From Dichetophora obliterata (lineage: Eukaryota > Arthropoda > Insecta > Diptera > Sciomyzidae), in assembly GCA_963920525.1 (NCBI GenBank), contig OY986438.1, positions 187,999,888-188,063,887 on the forward strand: a stretch of 64,000 bases of DNA, in the 5' to 3' direction. The notes below the pieces were generated by a model. It ran no database searches, had not been told where the DNA came from, and was given only the letters and a program-made list of their open reading frames with translations. A program made the translations under genes and the position numbers. Positions 1-12,136 of the stretch are shown here, one piece after another. Within the stretch, counting starts at the first letter, position 1, and each line of letters starts with the position of its first letter.

Positions 1-599
1 GGCTTGTCACGGTCTTGCAATAAGCCCTTCAATTGTTTTTTTATTTTGTGCACAGCACTTTTACTTTACTTGTCGCATGCTCGAAGCTCGAAGCTCAAAG
101 CTTCACTACAGAGCATGCGTTTGTTTTCTTTCTCATCCAATTGTTTTGTTTCGCTATGCTAGCTGAAGCACAAGTAGAGAATAGAGTAGTGAGTAACATG
201 GAGTTTATTTATAAGATAAATACACCTGTACTGTAAGTAAGCACATATATGATATTTTAAAACTTATTTCATAAAAATCAGCCCAGTACTTTTAGAGTTT
301 ACATGGAACAAAAAATTTTCACTTGAGTTTTATATAATAGTATATATATAAAGTTTCTTATTAAGCAAGAGAAGAATTGCTGAATGCTTTATTCATTTAT
401 TTATTTATTTAAAATTTTTTTGTTATGTATTTCATATTTTTATAATATTACATTTATGTCTCAATTCAATAGTAAAAAAGTATATATCAATTGTATAAAA
501 TTCACTAAATTCTACTGCATATCTAGTTTCAATGACAACAGCTCAGTACTTTTAAAGATATCGTTATTAAATTTGATGTGAAAGTTGCTATCTAAAATA
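1..599. other. AT-rich stretch without a recognised gene
   Basis: No recognisable coding sequence, RNA gene or element end is seen. The short open frames here are AT-rich and show no domain. Confidence 0.6.
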
Positions 600-1290
600 A
601 AGATCAAGTTCAAGAATAAGTCGAAGAGGATAGGAACCATGTCTACCTCCGATAGAAAGTTAATAAAAAACCCGGTACAATGGATCTAATTAATTGTAAT
701 ATTCCGTATAAGCTTTGAATTTAAGTTTGCTCTCTGAGTTTGAAATTTGACAAAATCCAATAAAAATTATGCCTATATCCTATACAAAGTGATGTCATCA
801 AAAGTGCAAAACTTTCATAAGATCCATAATATACTGACTTGATTTATTACACATAACCCATGATATTTTAAACGTATTCGTATTATTTGCCTTAACGTAT
901 GATTTAAATAAGCCATATGAAAACTTCGCCTATCTTCCATACAAAGTGACGTCATTAAAATAGAAAAACCTTTATAAATTCCATAAACAGTGCTTTACTG
1001 TGGCTAGCCATTTTAAAGACAAGCGTTGATTCTTGAGACTTAAATTTGAGACTTAAATTAAATAAAAATTGGGGTCATTAAAATAGTAAGGCCTTCGAAA
1101 ATTTCAAATGTAATATTTTGCATTGACTTGACATATTAAAAATTGAAACCTTAATCGTGATCCTTCATTGAAGACGTACTCTAAGTTTAAAATTTATAAA
1201 TATTTACTGGTAAAATATGCCCATCCCGCATACGAGATGACGTCTTCAAAATTAGGAAGTCTTTAAAATATGGAATATACTATTGGCGTT
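600..1290. repeat. Degenerate ~150-bp tandem array
   Basis: A phrase of the type CCTATNTCCNATACAAAGTG followed by ATGACGTCATTAAAAT-like sequence recurs near 771, 927, about 1070 and 1219, giving a period of roughly 145-156 bp. Each phrase is followed by an AAACTTTCATAA-like run. Copies are strongly diverged. The phrase resembles the CATGACTACCTCCCATA motif in the array at 5379-5790 and the CACCTCCCATACAA motif inside the Helitron at 54609-58353, so the three may be distantly related. No protein is encoded. Confidence 0.55.
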
Positions 1291-1689
1291 CTCGTTTTTC
1301 GAAAAAATGTTGCAGTTTTTCTGCCCTCTTTCTGCCATATTTGAGAAATCTGAATTTTTTCTTTTTTAAGGTCAACATTTTTTTTTTTTAAGGTCAACAA
1401 AAGAACACGATTCAATTGTAGTGGTCACTATTTTTATTCTCAATGGGACTTTGACATAATTACTTTTATTCAATAAATCCCTTTTTTTTAATATAATCTT
1501 GTGTGTAATAATCTTGTATCTAATACGTATCTTACAATCATTTTTCTAAAACACAAGTTTAATTTAATGATAAATTCCTATTTATTACTTTTTTCTTAAG
1601 AAATAATTCTATCACGAAAATATTTTTTCCAGTGTCCAAAGTTTGTCAGACCAGAACTAATGTGCTAAGCTGATCTGATGTTTCTACAC
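1291..1689. other. AT-rich stretch, nothing recognised
   Basis: Homopolymer-rich sequence with no supported gene or element. Confidence 0.5.
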
Positions 1690-2287
1690 GAAGAAAATTA
1701 ATTTGCTTAAATCAACCAAATGTTTTGCTTAAAAGCAAATCAGCAAAACTTTGCTCAATCACGGTGTGATTTTAGAAAAAGATTGCTGAATTGAAATCAC
1801 TCCTCATGCATTTAGGAAAAAGCTAAATTTTGCTAAGTTATTATAAAATGTAACAGCAAATTTCTGCTTAATTTAAGCAAATATTTGCTTAGTTATTATA
1901 AATTGGAATAGTAAACTTCTACTTAATTCAAACAAATATTTTCTAAGTTATAAACTCAAATAGCAAATTTTTACTCAATTCAAGCAAATTTCTTCTTAAA
2001 AAACGAGCACACGTTTATTCTTAATGATGCACTTACACTCACGCGGCCGAGGTTCAAATCGCCAGATGGTGGTAATTTTTCAATTTAATTTAATGTTAAT
2101 AATTATTTCACTTCAAAAATATGCTAGATTTCAGCAAAAACTAAACAAAATTTGCTATTTCAATCTATAATAACTAAGCAAATATTTGCTTGAATTAAGT
2201 AAAAATTTGCTTTTGCAGTTAATAATAACTAAGCAAAATTTTGATTAAATTCAAACAAATATTATCTGATAGAGCAGCTCTGTGTCC
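1690..2287. mobile_element. Fold-back element with TTTGCTTA repeats and tRNA-like centre
   Basis: The left arm holds tandem 54-56-bp units (GTTATTATAAA phrase at 1838, 1892, 1948) rich in AAGCAAATATTTGCTT. The right arm (about 2100-2275) holds the same units in reverse complement. Between them is a short tRNA-like sequence. The left end begins TACACGAAGAAAA after a TC, and the right end is near CTCTGTG. These ends resemble the TA-CAC ends of the elements at 17657, 21513 and 37972, but a clean TA target duplication is not visible on the right, so the borders are approximate. Confidence 0.5.
2028..2082 (+). other. tRNA-like core (B-box) inside fold-back element
   Basis: The stretch CTTACACTCACGCGGCCGAG is followed by GGTTCAAATCG at 2051-2061, close to the RNA polymerase III B-box GGTTCRANNCC. 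An almost identical core is present on the minus strand at 38530-38605 within a different element. No cloverleaf with a paired acceptor stem is apparent, so this is a tRNA-derived (SINE-like) piece, not a functional tRNA. Confidence 0.5.
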
Positions 2288-2940
2288 GATTTCGGATGCT
2301 GGCATTACATAAAACTTTGCTTATGAGTGTTGAAGTTTTTGTTTGGTAACCCTCATTGACTTGTGTTATTAAAAGCGAACAATTCTTCTTGAAACACACA
2401 AAAAATTAATATCAATATATTACAAAATCATAAAAGTTGTAAATGTTAAGTTACACCAACTCCAAAACCACTACCAACAAACAATAAAAAAAGTAATTAA
2501 AAAGTAAAACTAAGCCACAGCCACACCAAATCAGAGGTTGTCCTCAAATTGCATTGAAGCGTTTTATAGAAGCAAACCTCAGCAATATTAGTTTAAGAGC
2601 GCTGCCTCGTGGTTATTCCCGGAAACATGTAGCGTAGGTGTGTGAGGCAAGCACATCACACAATTAAATATTTAACAAAAAAGAAATGCAAGCACACACA
2701 GAGAAGATGCAACAACAGCATTTTCTACAAAGTTTTCAGTGCCGGCTATAAAACATAAAGGAGTTTGACCCAAAAATCCACAACAAACACTTAAGAATTC
2801 TTTGTTCCCCAGACAAGTGGAATGAAGGGGCGGGGTGATGCACAGTGCGTTTTTTTTTATTTATAGAAGGACAAAAGTCACACGAATATTTTGGTGAAGT
2901 TGAGCGAAGAGAGTATTTACAAAAATAATTTATTTATCTA
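2288..2940. other. Stretch without a recognised gene
   Basis: No supported gene or element end was found. A few GC-richer words near 2590-2650 have no identifiable meaning. Confidence 0.45.
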
Positions 2941-3870
2941 CAGGGTTGTCAATATTCGAAGCGCCCATCTGGCAACACTGTAACTTTCTGCAGTGATGCC
3001 AAATCGACTAATGGCATACCGCGTTTGAAGCGTCATTCCAAGCAAATGCTTACAATGGAACAGTACACGCCACGCGAACGCTCTAAAATTGTTGAAATTT
3101 ACATTCAACAAAACAAGTCAATAGTGAAAACTCAACTCAATGAGCGATGAAGCTCATTTTCAGTTGAACGGAACGGTAAACAAACAAAATTGCCGTATTT
3201 ATGCCACTCAAAATCCACAAGAGATTCAAGAGGTACCTCTTCACGATGCAAAAGTCACTGTTTGGTGCGGCGTTTGTGCTAAAATGCTCATTGGGCCGTT
3301 CTTTTTCGAAGATGATAATGGCTACAGAGTTACTGTCAATCAGGAGCGTTATCGCGATGTGATAAACAATTTTTTCATGCCAATCGTTCGTCGAAAGCGT
3401 ATCAGGCACTACTGGTTTCAACAAGACGGCGCGCCACCACACAAGCCGCACTAAAATCGATTTTTTGAAGCAATTGTTCCCTGGCCGTTTGATGTCAAAA
3501 AATGGTGATTTCTATTGGCCGCCAAGATCACCAGATTTAACGCCTCCAGACTTCTTTTTGTGGGGTTATTTGAAATCAAAGGCTTACGTCAACAAGCCAA
3601 AGACCCTAGAAGAGCTGAAAACCAACATCCGTCAAGAAATAACCGCCATTCCCATCGAAATGTTGAAGAAAACCATGGAAAATGCTGCAAAACGGGCACA
3701 ATATGTCGTAGAGGCCAATGGCAACCATTTACGAGATATCATATTCAAGAAATAATGTAAGCAAATCTACTTGAACCCAATTAAATGATATTTATGACGA
3801 ACAGACAAAAAATTGTGGTTTCTTTGATTTATTTAAAAATAAAATGGGCGCTTCGAATATTGGCAACCTG
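2941..3870 (+). mobile_element. Internally deleted DD41D (rosa-like) Tc1/mariner element
   Basis: Terminal inverted repeats of about 29 bp are seen: the left starts CAGGGTTGTCAATATTCGAA and the right, read inward, CAGGTTGCCAATATTCGAAG. They differ by one base and one indel. TA dinucleotides flank both ends (2939-2940, 3871-3872), the expected target duplication for this superfamily. The 930-bp length is about 400 bp less than the fuller DD41D copy at 30021-31333. The shortfall lies in the transposase gene, between the N-terminal DNA-binding part and the first catalytic aspartate. Confidence 0.9.
3055..3755 (+). pseudogene. Broken DD41D transposase
   Basis: The gene starts with MEQYTPRERSKIVEIY at 3055, the start of a helix-turn-helix region. 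It runs into a deletion junction near 3136, where the rest of the DNA-binding domain is missing. From about 3140 the catalytic domain follows in another frame: SDEAHFQLNG with the first aspartate, FQQDGAPPH with the second near 3430, then PRSPDLTPPDFFLWGY with the third near 3550. A frameshift at about 3440-3446, in a CA-rich run, separates the second and third aspartates. The spacing and the PPDFFLWGY motif match the DD41D group of the Tc1/mariner superfamily. The C-terminus ends at a TAA at 3753-3755. It cannot make active enzyme; its ends could still be mobilised by a related transposase. Confidence 0.85.
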
Positions 3871-4463
3871 TACTTTAAGAACAGAAAACTCGAAGTTAAA
3901 CAAATATTTGGGAATTTTTCTCAAAACTTGTCACAGTATGAACTTTATTGAAGGGTAAAAGTATTATATGGAACGCTTCAATATTGGGCCGTCTTCCAAC
4001 AAGAAATTAACAAATATATATTTTTTTAACAAAGCAAGGTGTAAGATTGCAATATTTAGCTTATTTCGTAAAAAAATATTTTTTTAGGAAACATTTGGAT
4101 TTAAACCTATAAAAATTTAGGTCAGGTTTAAAATTTAGAGCTAAATTTTATATCGTGTGTGAAACTGTTCTTTAGGACACCAGATTTAAGACTTTAAGTC
4201 ACTTATTAGAAAAACACTACGACTCTTTTATAACTTTATTCAAAACTACAAAATCTTATCAGCAGATTCTAGCACAAAACAATGCTATTGTACAAGAAAA
4301 GATAAAACGTTTGTTATTCTATTTATTTACTTCTGAGTAATATGTAATAATAGAAAATATACTAAAATTAAGAGTAAAAACTTGGCACATCTGCGGTTAA
4401 ATTCTATAACAAATAATTTTCTAAAATATTTAAACCCTCTAGCAACCTTGTTTAGGGTCTTTT
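3871..4463. other. AT-rich stretch without a recognised gene
   Basis: No supported gene, RNA or element boundary. Confidence 0.5.
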
Positions 4464-4716
4464 TTTAAATATTCAAATTTGGTGGAAAATTTGATATGGA
4501 GGAAAAAGCGGCATTGCTCTACTCTTACAAAATCAAAGATTCAACAAGGCAAACTCAATTTTCACGTTTGAGGTATTTTTGAAAAGACAATAAAAAGAAA
4601 TTGTTAAATGAATATTTTCATTTTTTTTTACCTTTTTGAATTTCACAATTTTAAAATATGCAAAGCTTGGAATATCTCTTCATTTTGACCTGATTGGGAA
4701 AAACTGAGTATGCCAC
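4464..4716 (+). repeat. Dispersed repeat, copy A left part
   Basis: The sequence from about ATTCAAATTTGGT to GAAAAACTGAGTATGCCAC is homologous to 58420-58663 on the plus strand and partly to 54484-54600 on the minus strand. Copy A is interrupted by the retrotransposon at 4717 and resumes at 12909. Function is unknown. Confidence 0.7.
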
Positions 4717-5255
4717 CTACGCAGACACAACAACAAACTCCTCAGCTAGTGCAAAAGCGTATTCTACGACCAAAAGCCAAATAGGTTGCTCTTCCTCATC
4801 AAATTCGCAACATGCACATTCATTTGATTGTGTTTCGCTATGTTCTTCTTCGACTCTTCTGTCAACAAAAATTCACTCTTCATCAAATTATGTTTCTCTT
4901 TCTTCAACTTCTTCGACTCCGCCCGTGTCTACACTTGCGCTCTCTTCTCTATCATCGCCCACAACAGCTGTTCTGCAACCTGACGCTACCTATATCGACG
5001 ATTCTGCAACTGTAGCAGCACAAAGTCAACGTAATCAAATTTCTTACTCTATTTACTATCAAAATGCTGGTGGAATTCGCACGAAGACATCTGAAATCTA
5101 CTTGGCCATGTCTCTCCATGAGTACGATATAATTACATTAACTGAGACTTGGCTTCACGAAGGAATTTCGACAGCTGAATTATTCGACAGTTTCTACTGT
5201 GTTTATCGTTTCGATCGTAGTCCGCTTGCTTCGGGACTTGGAAGAGGAGGCGGCG
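4717..5255 (+). pseudogene. LINE endonuclease N-terminal part
   Basis: The open frame begins inside the flanking repeat, so its apparent start is not the original one. After a serine- and threonine-rich stretch it reads SIYYQNAGGIRTK, then DIITLTETWLHEGIS, and ends in SGLGRGGG. These are the N-terminal motifs of the AP-like endonuclease of LINEs: the Mg-binding asparagine near the start and the catalytic TETW glutamate. The frame is cut at 5255 by the Transib-like insertion. It resumes at 8054-8059 with VLIAVRS, the expected next motif, so the insertion hit an otherwise continuous frame. Confidence 0.85.
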
Positions 5256-8053
5256 CACAGTGCTTTGTCCCCATATAGTGAATCGGCAAAATTAGAGAAG
5301 TTATCGCAGAAAAATGAAATTTGGTGTGCTGGTTCAAAATATGTTAATTAAGAAAAATTCGAAGTTTCGGAAAAATCGGTGCAAGGACATGACTACCTCC
5401 CATACATCTTTAAATTTAAAAGTTTAATTTTAGCTATAATTGTGTATAGAATAAATCGAAAGTTGGTAACTATCTGTTAAAATATGTCTTTTAGCTTAGT
5501 GGTTAATTTTGTTTCATTCGGTGCAAGGACATGACTACCTCCCATATATAATTTTTCTCAAAAACTGAATTGTAACTACATTAGTAATCAGAATGCACTG
5601 AAAACTTATAACAACTTATAAAACTATATTTTTAGGCTCTCTGGGGAATTTCGCTTCATTTGATACAAGGACATGACCATCTCCCATATATCCTTTTTCT
5701 CAAAAACTAAACTTTAGCTACATTTGTGACCAAAATGCACTAAAAACTAATAACAACTTATAAAACTATATTTTTGAGCTCTCTGCTCAAATTTTATTGT
5801 CAAACAATTTAAGTTTTCTTAACAACACTTCTTTTTCAAGACTTGAATTCCCAATTTTGCCTTTTATAAATTCATATACTTCTGGGATTTTATTTTTCGA
5901 AGACACTGATAACCAAAAATCAACTATATCGGAATTAATAATACAATTTGTCATTATCGAAAAATATTGCTTCACAACTAGTAAATAAATTTGACAGAAT
6001 AGTTTTATTATGCATATATATATAGAGATGAAGCAATGATATTATTTATCTCACGAACGAGATGAACCAGTAAGATTATTTAACTCACGAGGGCTCACTA
6101 TTAGATTATAATGACTACTGCAGCACGAGGTTCTTTCAATATTGACTAGGTATTAATTTAATTTAATTAATTTAATGTTTTAGTGGTAATTCCACAATTA
6201 ATTCAAATATTATTGATAAAAAAATGGTGAAAACTTCAAAACAATCGCAAATTATTAGAAAATGATCACCTTAAACTGAAATAAACACGCTCTCATCTCT
6301 TGCTTAAATACAAAAAAGAACGGAAAATAGCAAAATGTAAATAACAAGTCATATCGTCAGTTTATTAGTAGCACACACAACAACAAAGTGCAGTGTGTTC
6401 ACGGAGTAAATGAGTTGAAACATAGGGAAAACAATGAAACGAAAAGCAAAAAGGAAAACATGAATCAGCTGTTTACAAACAAATGTTGATTACTTGCACG
6501 GTTGCCACTTTGGTACAATTGTACCAAAATTGGTACCTTTATTTTCACTTGGTACATTGGTACATTATTTTCTGATTTGGTACATTTGTCAAGGCTTAGA
6601 CATTTCATAATTTTTTTGTTTTTGGGTGATTTTTCGTTTATTTTGGCGATTTTTCGTTTTCAATAATTGACAGAATCACCAATCAGTTGTTAAAGATAAC
6701 GGTATTTGAAGTTAAACAGCGGTTCTTCTTTTGTTTTTCTTGTTTTTTCTTGTAATATTGGAGTGATTTTTGGTATTTTTATTGAAACTTATTCAGTAAT
6801 TTTTCTAAACATGAACAATTTTTATTTTTATAATTTTTAAAAAAACACATTCTTGAAGAATAACATTTTCAATTTTTTTTTATAATAAAACAAAACTTCT
6901 GATATATTTTTATGTTTTTCTCGCTTTTGGTCATTTAGACGGAAAGCACGCACCACCCTGCCCTGCATCCCACCCCTCCACCGTAAATTATTCTTTTTGG
7001 AATTTTCGTAAAAGTTCTCAAACAGACCTACAGTCAATAAAATTGCACAGCTTGCAAAAATTTAATTGAACATTGAACGTCGCTGGAGCCCTTTACTTGG
7101 AAAAAATATTTTTCATCATATTTTTGGTCTTTGTAAAACTAAAAAACATAGATGTTTTAAAAAAATACAAAATTTTCAATTCCCGGTTAAAAATCTTAAC
7201 TTTTTTTTTTACTTGTGGATAGATTTGTTAACAAAGTATATAAATGAAAAATAAAAAATCGCCTACTTTTTATTTATATATTTTTTTAATTTTTTCAAAG
7301 TTTGCAAAACTTTAGGGTTTCCGCCAAAAAAAAAAAATATTCTTTCAATTTTTGGTAAGTTTTTGTCACTATGTAATAAAAATTATGCACTACAACAAAA
7401 TTTGATTCATTTTTTATAGTAATAAAAAAAACAATTGTATAAACTTATATGTTTTAAATTTTGGCAGTACCATAAACTTAGGTCTTTGCAACTTTTTCTG
7501 AAACTTAGGAAATATGTCTTAAAAAATTCATATCATTTTTACATTTCCGGGTGAAAATTCTAAAACTTGTTTACATATTCTATTTAAGCCTTTTAAAATG
7601 TACTAAAATCAAAAATAAAAAATTACCTATTCTTAAAAAAACAAAAATTTTCACTCTATCAAACTTTTGCATTTTGGGAATTCCAAATAAAAAATTCCAA
7701 AAGTTTTCGATGCCACAAACAACTTTTATATCTAAAATATTTGCAAAAACTTATTTTTGTTTTTTTGTAGCTATAAATATAAACAAAACTGTTAAGTTTC
7801 AAAGCAATACAATAACAAATGAAATTTTAAAAAATTTTTTTGTAACACAGTAAAAACCGTTTTTCCGTTCAACAGTTTTACTTCAAACGTTTTCTGAATT
7901 TAGCGCCCTCTACTGTTAACAAAAAGACGAGATGATAAATTCTATTTACGAATTTTTTTAAGGTACTTTGTTAGCTTTACAAAAATGTATATTACTTAAA
8001 TATTCTAAGCACTTTATTTTATTTTAATTTTGCCTATGGGACAAAGCACTGTG
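5256..8053. mobile_element. Transib-like DNA transposon, non-autonomous
   Basis: The left end is CACAGTGCTTTGTCCCCATA and the right end, read inward, CACAGTGCTTTGTCCCATAG; the first 16 bases are identical. CGGCG is duplicated on both sides (5251-5255 and 8054-8058). A 5-bp CGNCG-type duplication and ends beginning CACWRTG are the hallmarks of the Transib superfamily, the relatives of the RAG1 recombinase, whose signal heptamer is also CACAGTG. No transposase was recognised in the 2.8 kb, so the copy is presumably mobilised in trans. The interior has a 142-bp tandem array (5379-5790), GGTAC palindromes near 6510-6570 and long AT-rich tracts. Small frames at 5787-5975, 6837-7037 and 7551-7853 show no family motif. 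Confidence 0.8.
5379..5790 (+). repeat. Three-copy ~142-bp tandem array
   Basis: The phrase GCAAGGACATGACTACCTCC occurs at 5381 and 5523, with a variant at 5665, each 142 bp apart. Copies 2 and 3 also share CTCAAAAACT, AATGCACT and ACAACTTATAAAACTATATT. The array lies within the Transib-like element. Confidence 0.8.
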
Positions 8054-10017
8054 CGGCGTCTTGATTGCAGTGAGATCGAATCTTTCCAGCAGAATTATTC
8101 ATTTACCTGAACATGATGGCTGTGTTGAACAACTTTGTGTTCAAGTAAATTTTTTCTATAAATTATTCAATTTTTATTTTTGTATCATATATTCCACCGA
8201 ACAGTGTTATAGATTTATTTGATAAGCATTTGCAAAATATTAATTCTATTACTAATTTATTAGATGCAAAGTGCCATTGCTTTGTTTTAGGCGACTTTAA
8301 TTTAGGAAATGTTACATGGGCGTTTGCTGAAAATAATTTACTGCCATTCAATATCAAAACCGATGTTGAGTCAATGGTAATGGATTATTTTCTTTCGAAT
8401 GATTTCCAACAATTAAATTTCATAAAAAATGACCTAAATCGAATTTTGGACTTAATTTATGTTACAACTGATTTAATAGAAACTTGTGATAAAAATTTAG
8501 CACCAATTTTAAATAACAGCATGCATCATAATGCATTAACAATTAAATTTGAATTTTATGAATACGATATTACAAGTAATGATTTTTCTGATGAGTTTGA
8601 CTTTTCAAACGGTAATTTTATTGAAATTAATAATGCTCTAATAAATGTTGATTGGTCTTCAATGAATAATTTATTGGAACCTGATGACGCATACAATTTT
8701 ATATGTGCGGAGTTTTCGAATGTTATAAGACAGTTTGTACCCAAAAAAAGAAAATATGCAAATTTAAGAGACAAGCCTCCGTGGTTTACCTCTAGTTTAG
8801 CACATTTTAAAAACCTTAAAAATAAAGCGTTTAAGAAATTTAAAAAAACGAATTCACAGTCAGATCACTTGCGGTTCATACAGGCTCGAGATGAATTTGA
8901 TAATTTGCATAAATCTCTCTACAACAGATATGTTTCAAAAATTGAATCAAATTTTAAAGCAAATCCATCATATTTTTGGCAATATCTAAATTCAAAGCGG
9001 AAAATTAATGGCTTTCCTTTTAGTATGGAATTGGATGGGGCTAAGTCCAACAATTCACTAGAGTCCTGCAATCTTTTTGCTGATTTCTTTCAGAAAGTGT
9101 ACGAAACATACGATAATTCGACCAATTATGAGAATACTCTAAATTTTATCCCCCCAAATCTGTCTAACCTTAGCAGCTTTGAAGTCTCATCTGAAGATGT
9201 TTCCATAGCTATTTCCAGCCTTAAATCAAGTTTTAAGTTTGAACGCGGTGATTTTCCACCCAAGTTCTTTAAACTATGTATAGAAAGTATTACTGAGCCC
9301 ATTTGTATCCTATATAATATCTGTTTGAAAACTAGTAGTTTCTTAAACTCATGGAAAATATGTTTCATTGTTCCAATTTTTAAATCTGGGGATCGCAGAA
9401 ACATAAATAATTACAGAGCCATTGTAAAACAAAACACCTTTGCAAAACTTTTTGATCACATTCTGAAAAACAAATTATTATACCACGTGAAAAATGCAAT
9501 AAGTGATTGCCAACATGGTTTTATGCCCGGTAGATCGACGTGTTCAAATTTGGCACTTATCTCAAGAAAAATAGTTGACGCTTTAGAGTGTCGAAATCAA
9601 TTAGATGTAGTTTATACCGATTTTGCAAAAGCTTTCGATAAAGTTGACCACAACATCTTACTGTATAAGTTAAGGAAATTTGGTTTATCTGACGGATTAA
9701 TAAAATTTTTTAGCAGTTTCTTAAAAGATAGAAAACTCCTTATTAAAATTGGCAAAGTTTATTCTGAAACCCAAATAACAGCTTCTTCCGGTATTCCGCA
9801 AGGGACCCACTGTGGTCCTCTATTGTTTTTAATTTTTATCAATGATTTACATCAGTATTTCGAGTTTTCTAAATGCTTAATGTTTGCAGATGACGTTAAA
9901 CTTTTTCTTAAGTTTTCGCACCATTCTGATAGTCAAAAGCTTCAAAATGATTTAATGCGCTTCCACAATTGGTGTGCTACAAACAATTTAAATTTAAATG
10001 TAAATAAGTGTTGTGTG
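8054..10017 (+). pseudogene. LINE endonuclease C-terminal part and reverse transcriptase
   Basis: This continues the frame broken at 5255. It starts VLIAVRSNLSSR and has a frameshift near 8188-8192, before the PPNSVIDLFDKH motif. From about 8194 a long open frame runs to 10017. It contains FVLGDFNLGN (endonuclease), then the reverse-transcriptase blocks: IVPIFKSGDRRNINNYR, HGFMPGRSTCSN, VVYTDFAKAFDKVDH with the first aspartate, SGIPQGTHCGPLLF, and CLMFADDVKLF with the catalytic FADD. The frame reads on into NLNLNVNKC. It is then cut by the hAT-like insertion at 10018; the apparent C-terminus just past this point belongs to that insert. The role was copying RNA into DNA at a nicked target. Confidence 0.9.
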
Positions 10018-12136
10018 CAAGGTTGCCAGTATTGTGGGAAAAATCCCATTCGTGGTAATTTTTAATTGGTCTTGGGAATTTTTTTTAATGGGAATTCCCA
10101 TGGTATTTTTTAATTCAGCGTGGTATTTTTTAATTGGCGTGGGAATTTAGCGTGGTATTTTTTAATTGCATGGGAATTTGGGATTTTTTTCTTAAATTTT
10201 TTTTTTCACTTTTATTAAGCAAACTCTTAATCATACTATTCGTAATCGACGTATATATACAGAAGAGTAAAGCTATAAGTTTACGCTGTACATTTCTTCG
10301 AACTTACTCTTAATATAAACGATTAAATTGCATATTTGTTTTAAGAACAAGTTGACATCACAAAATTGCATAAAAACTAATAGCGCATTATTTTCTGAAA
10401 AAAATTCTGACCTTTTCTGAAAACTCTACATTTCTGCATTCAAGCGTTAAGATTACAAAAATGATTTTAAAATTTTAAAAAAAGTGAAATATATAAATAC
10501 TACCAAAACAATAATAGACAATTGGGCAATTCACAGTTCATGCTAATAACGGTTTAATGTGCTAATTCTGAGATGTGTTTTGCCTGTTATCTTTTTGTTT
10601 TTCATGTAAACACTAGTTAAACCGGTGTGTTAAATTGCCACTTTTGTACATGCCATAAGGCATGCTTTTGTAGAGTGTTATTGTGTTATTTCGTGAACAG
10701 CTGTTTACATTGTATCAAAAAAGAGTTGGCTTTAATATTAAATTGAATTGTTTAACTTTTAATAGAATCCCAAACATCTGAGCTGCATATTAAAGTTTTC
10801 AGCGCTGTTTTGAAAATACATATGAGTACTTTTCACTTAAGTTGTGCTCACAGTTGTCAAAATATAGTAAGATAAAATATTAGTATATTTAAACATTACA
10901 ATGAACTGTGAATTGCCCAAATATTTGCAAGTTTACTTATCGAATCCATCGGTCAGCAATTATCTTTTAAAATCAAAATTAAATCACAGTTTACACTACG
11001 ATTTTGTGTCGTAAGCTGCACACGTCGGAAAATGAGCTTCTGTAAAAATATAGCCCTTACGCTATTAACATCACAAATACGGCGGTCATTGAATATCACT
11101 ATTATATCTTTGGTTTTTAGCTGTAAATAGTTAGTGTAAAAATAGTGTTAAAAATGTGTTCGCACGTTTTCCATCCCTGATATATGCAAACACAAAAAAC
11201 AAAACGAATGTTATTCTAAAAATTCTAAATGAATTAAAAATATTTATATCTGAAGTCACAAAGCACAAATATTTCTGAAAACTTTATATTTATTTTATTT
11301 TGTTTATTTTTTATATCTGAAGTCACTTATGTATATTATTTTATATTAGAAATAAGGTAATATAAGTTAACTGTTTATCTCTTTACAAAGCACAAATATC
11401 TTTGCAAACTAATATTAATTTTATTTTGTTTATTTTTTATTCTGAAGTCACTTTTATTATTTGATATTAGAAATAAGTACCCAAATTTTTTAAAAATCAT
11501 ATTGTGTTAAAATGAATTGCTATCACCTTACCAACCACAAAAAATTTTTAAAAAAATATTTTTATTTTATTTCGTTTATTTTTTATTATTTTATTTTTAT
11601 AAGCAAACTTTCGTTTTAGAAATTAATAAATGGAAACAAACAAATAAAATTCACGATCTCAAATAAAAGACTAAAACATGTAATATGTATTACAATTATC
11701 TTTATGTGAAACAATTTGTATGTTATATATTTGATATACAGTTTGTTAGTTTTGAAACAACGACAATAAATGCAAAATTGTTAACTATGGACATGTTTAT
11801 TTATTTCTGCTTATTTAAATTCAAAAATTTCTGATATTTCTAAATTTTTCAAAATTTCTTATATTCGTGGGATTTTTCGTGGTATTTTTTAATTCGTATG
11901 GGATTTTTTGTGGGATTTTTAAATCCATATGGGATTTTTGGTGGTATTTTTAAAACGCGTGGTATTTTTGTGGTAATTTTTAATGATCGTGGGATTTTTT
12001 TTGGTATTTTTTAATTGCTGTGGGAATTTTTTTTGTTTACCTTTACCATGGAAATTTTGGTGGTATTTAATTTATGTTACTTTGGGAAAAAGGTATTTTC
12101 CGTGGGAATTGTTACGAATTTTGGCTGGCAACCTTG
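10018..12136. mobile_element. hAT-like DNA transposon, non-autonomous
   Basis: Perfect 12-bp terminal inverted repeats, CAAGGTTGCCAG, are flanked by an exact 8-bp duplication, GTTGTGTG (10010-10017 and 12137-12144). An 8-bp duplication fits hAT; P-type elements also make 8 bp. Both ends carry many GTGGGATTTTT and GTGGTATTTTTTAATT words (about 10032-10190 and 11868-12110), in the same orientation at both ends, like subterminal transposase-binding motifs. A ~128-bp tandem pair lies at 11262-11480. A MITE is nested at 10522-10920. No transposase is recognisable. Confidence 0.75.
10522..10920. mobile_element. MITE nested in the hAT-like element
   Basis: Inverted ends TTGGGCAATTCACAGTTCAT (left) and the same 20 bases read inward from 10920 are identical. 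The element is 399 bp with no coding content. A target duplication is not clear, so the superfamily is open. Confidence 0.7.

Noticed and set aside
4694..4716. Start of the 194-codon frame with the endonuclease
   Set aside because: It falls in the dispersed repeat, upstream of the LINE's truncated 5' end, and begins with TTG; it is a chance extension.
9126..9404. Minus-strand 92-codon frame
   Set aside because: Antisense shadow of the LINE reverse transcriptase.
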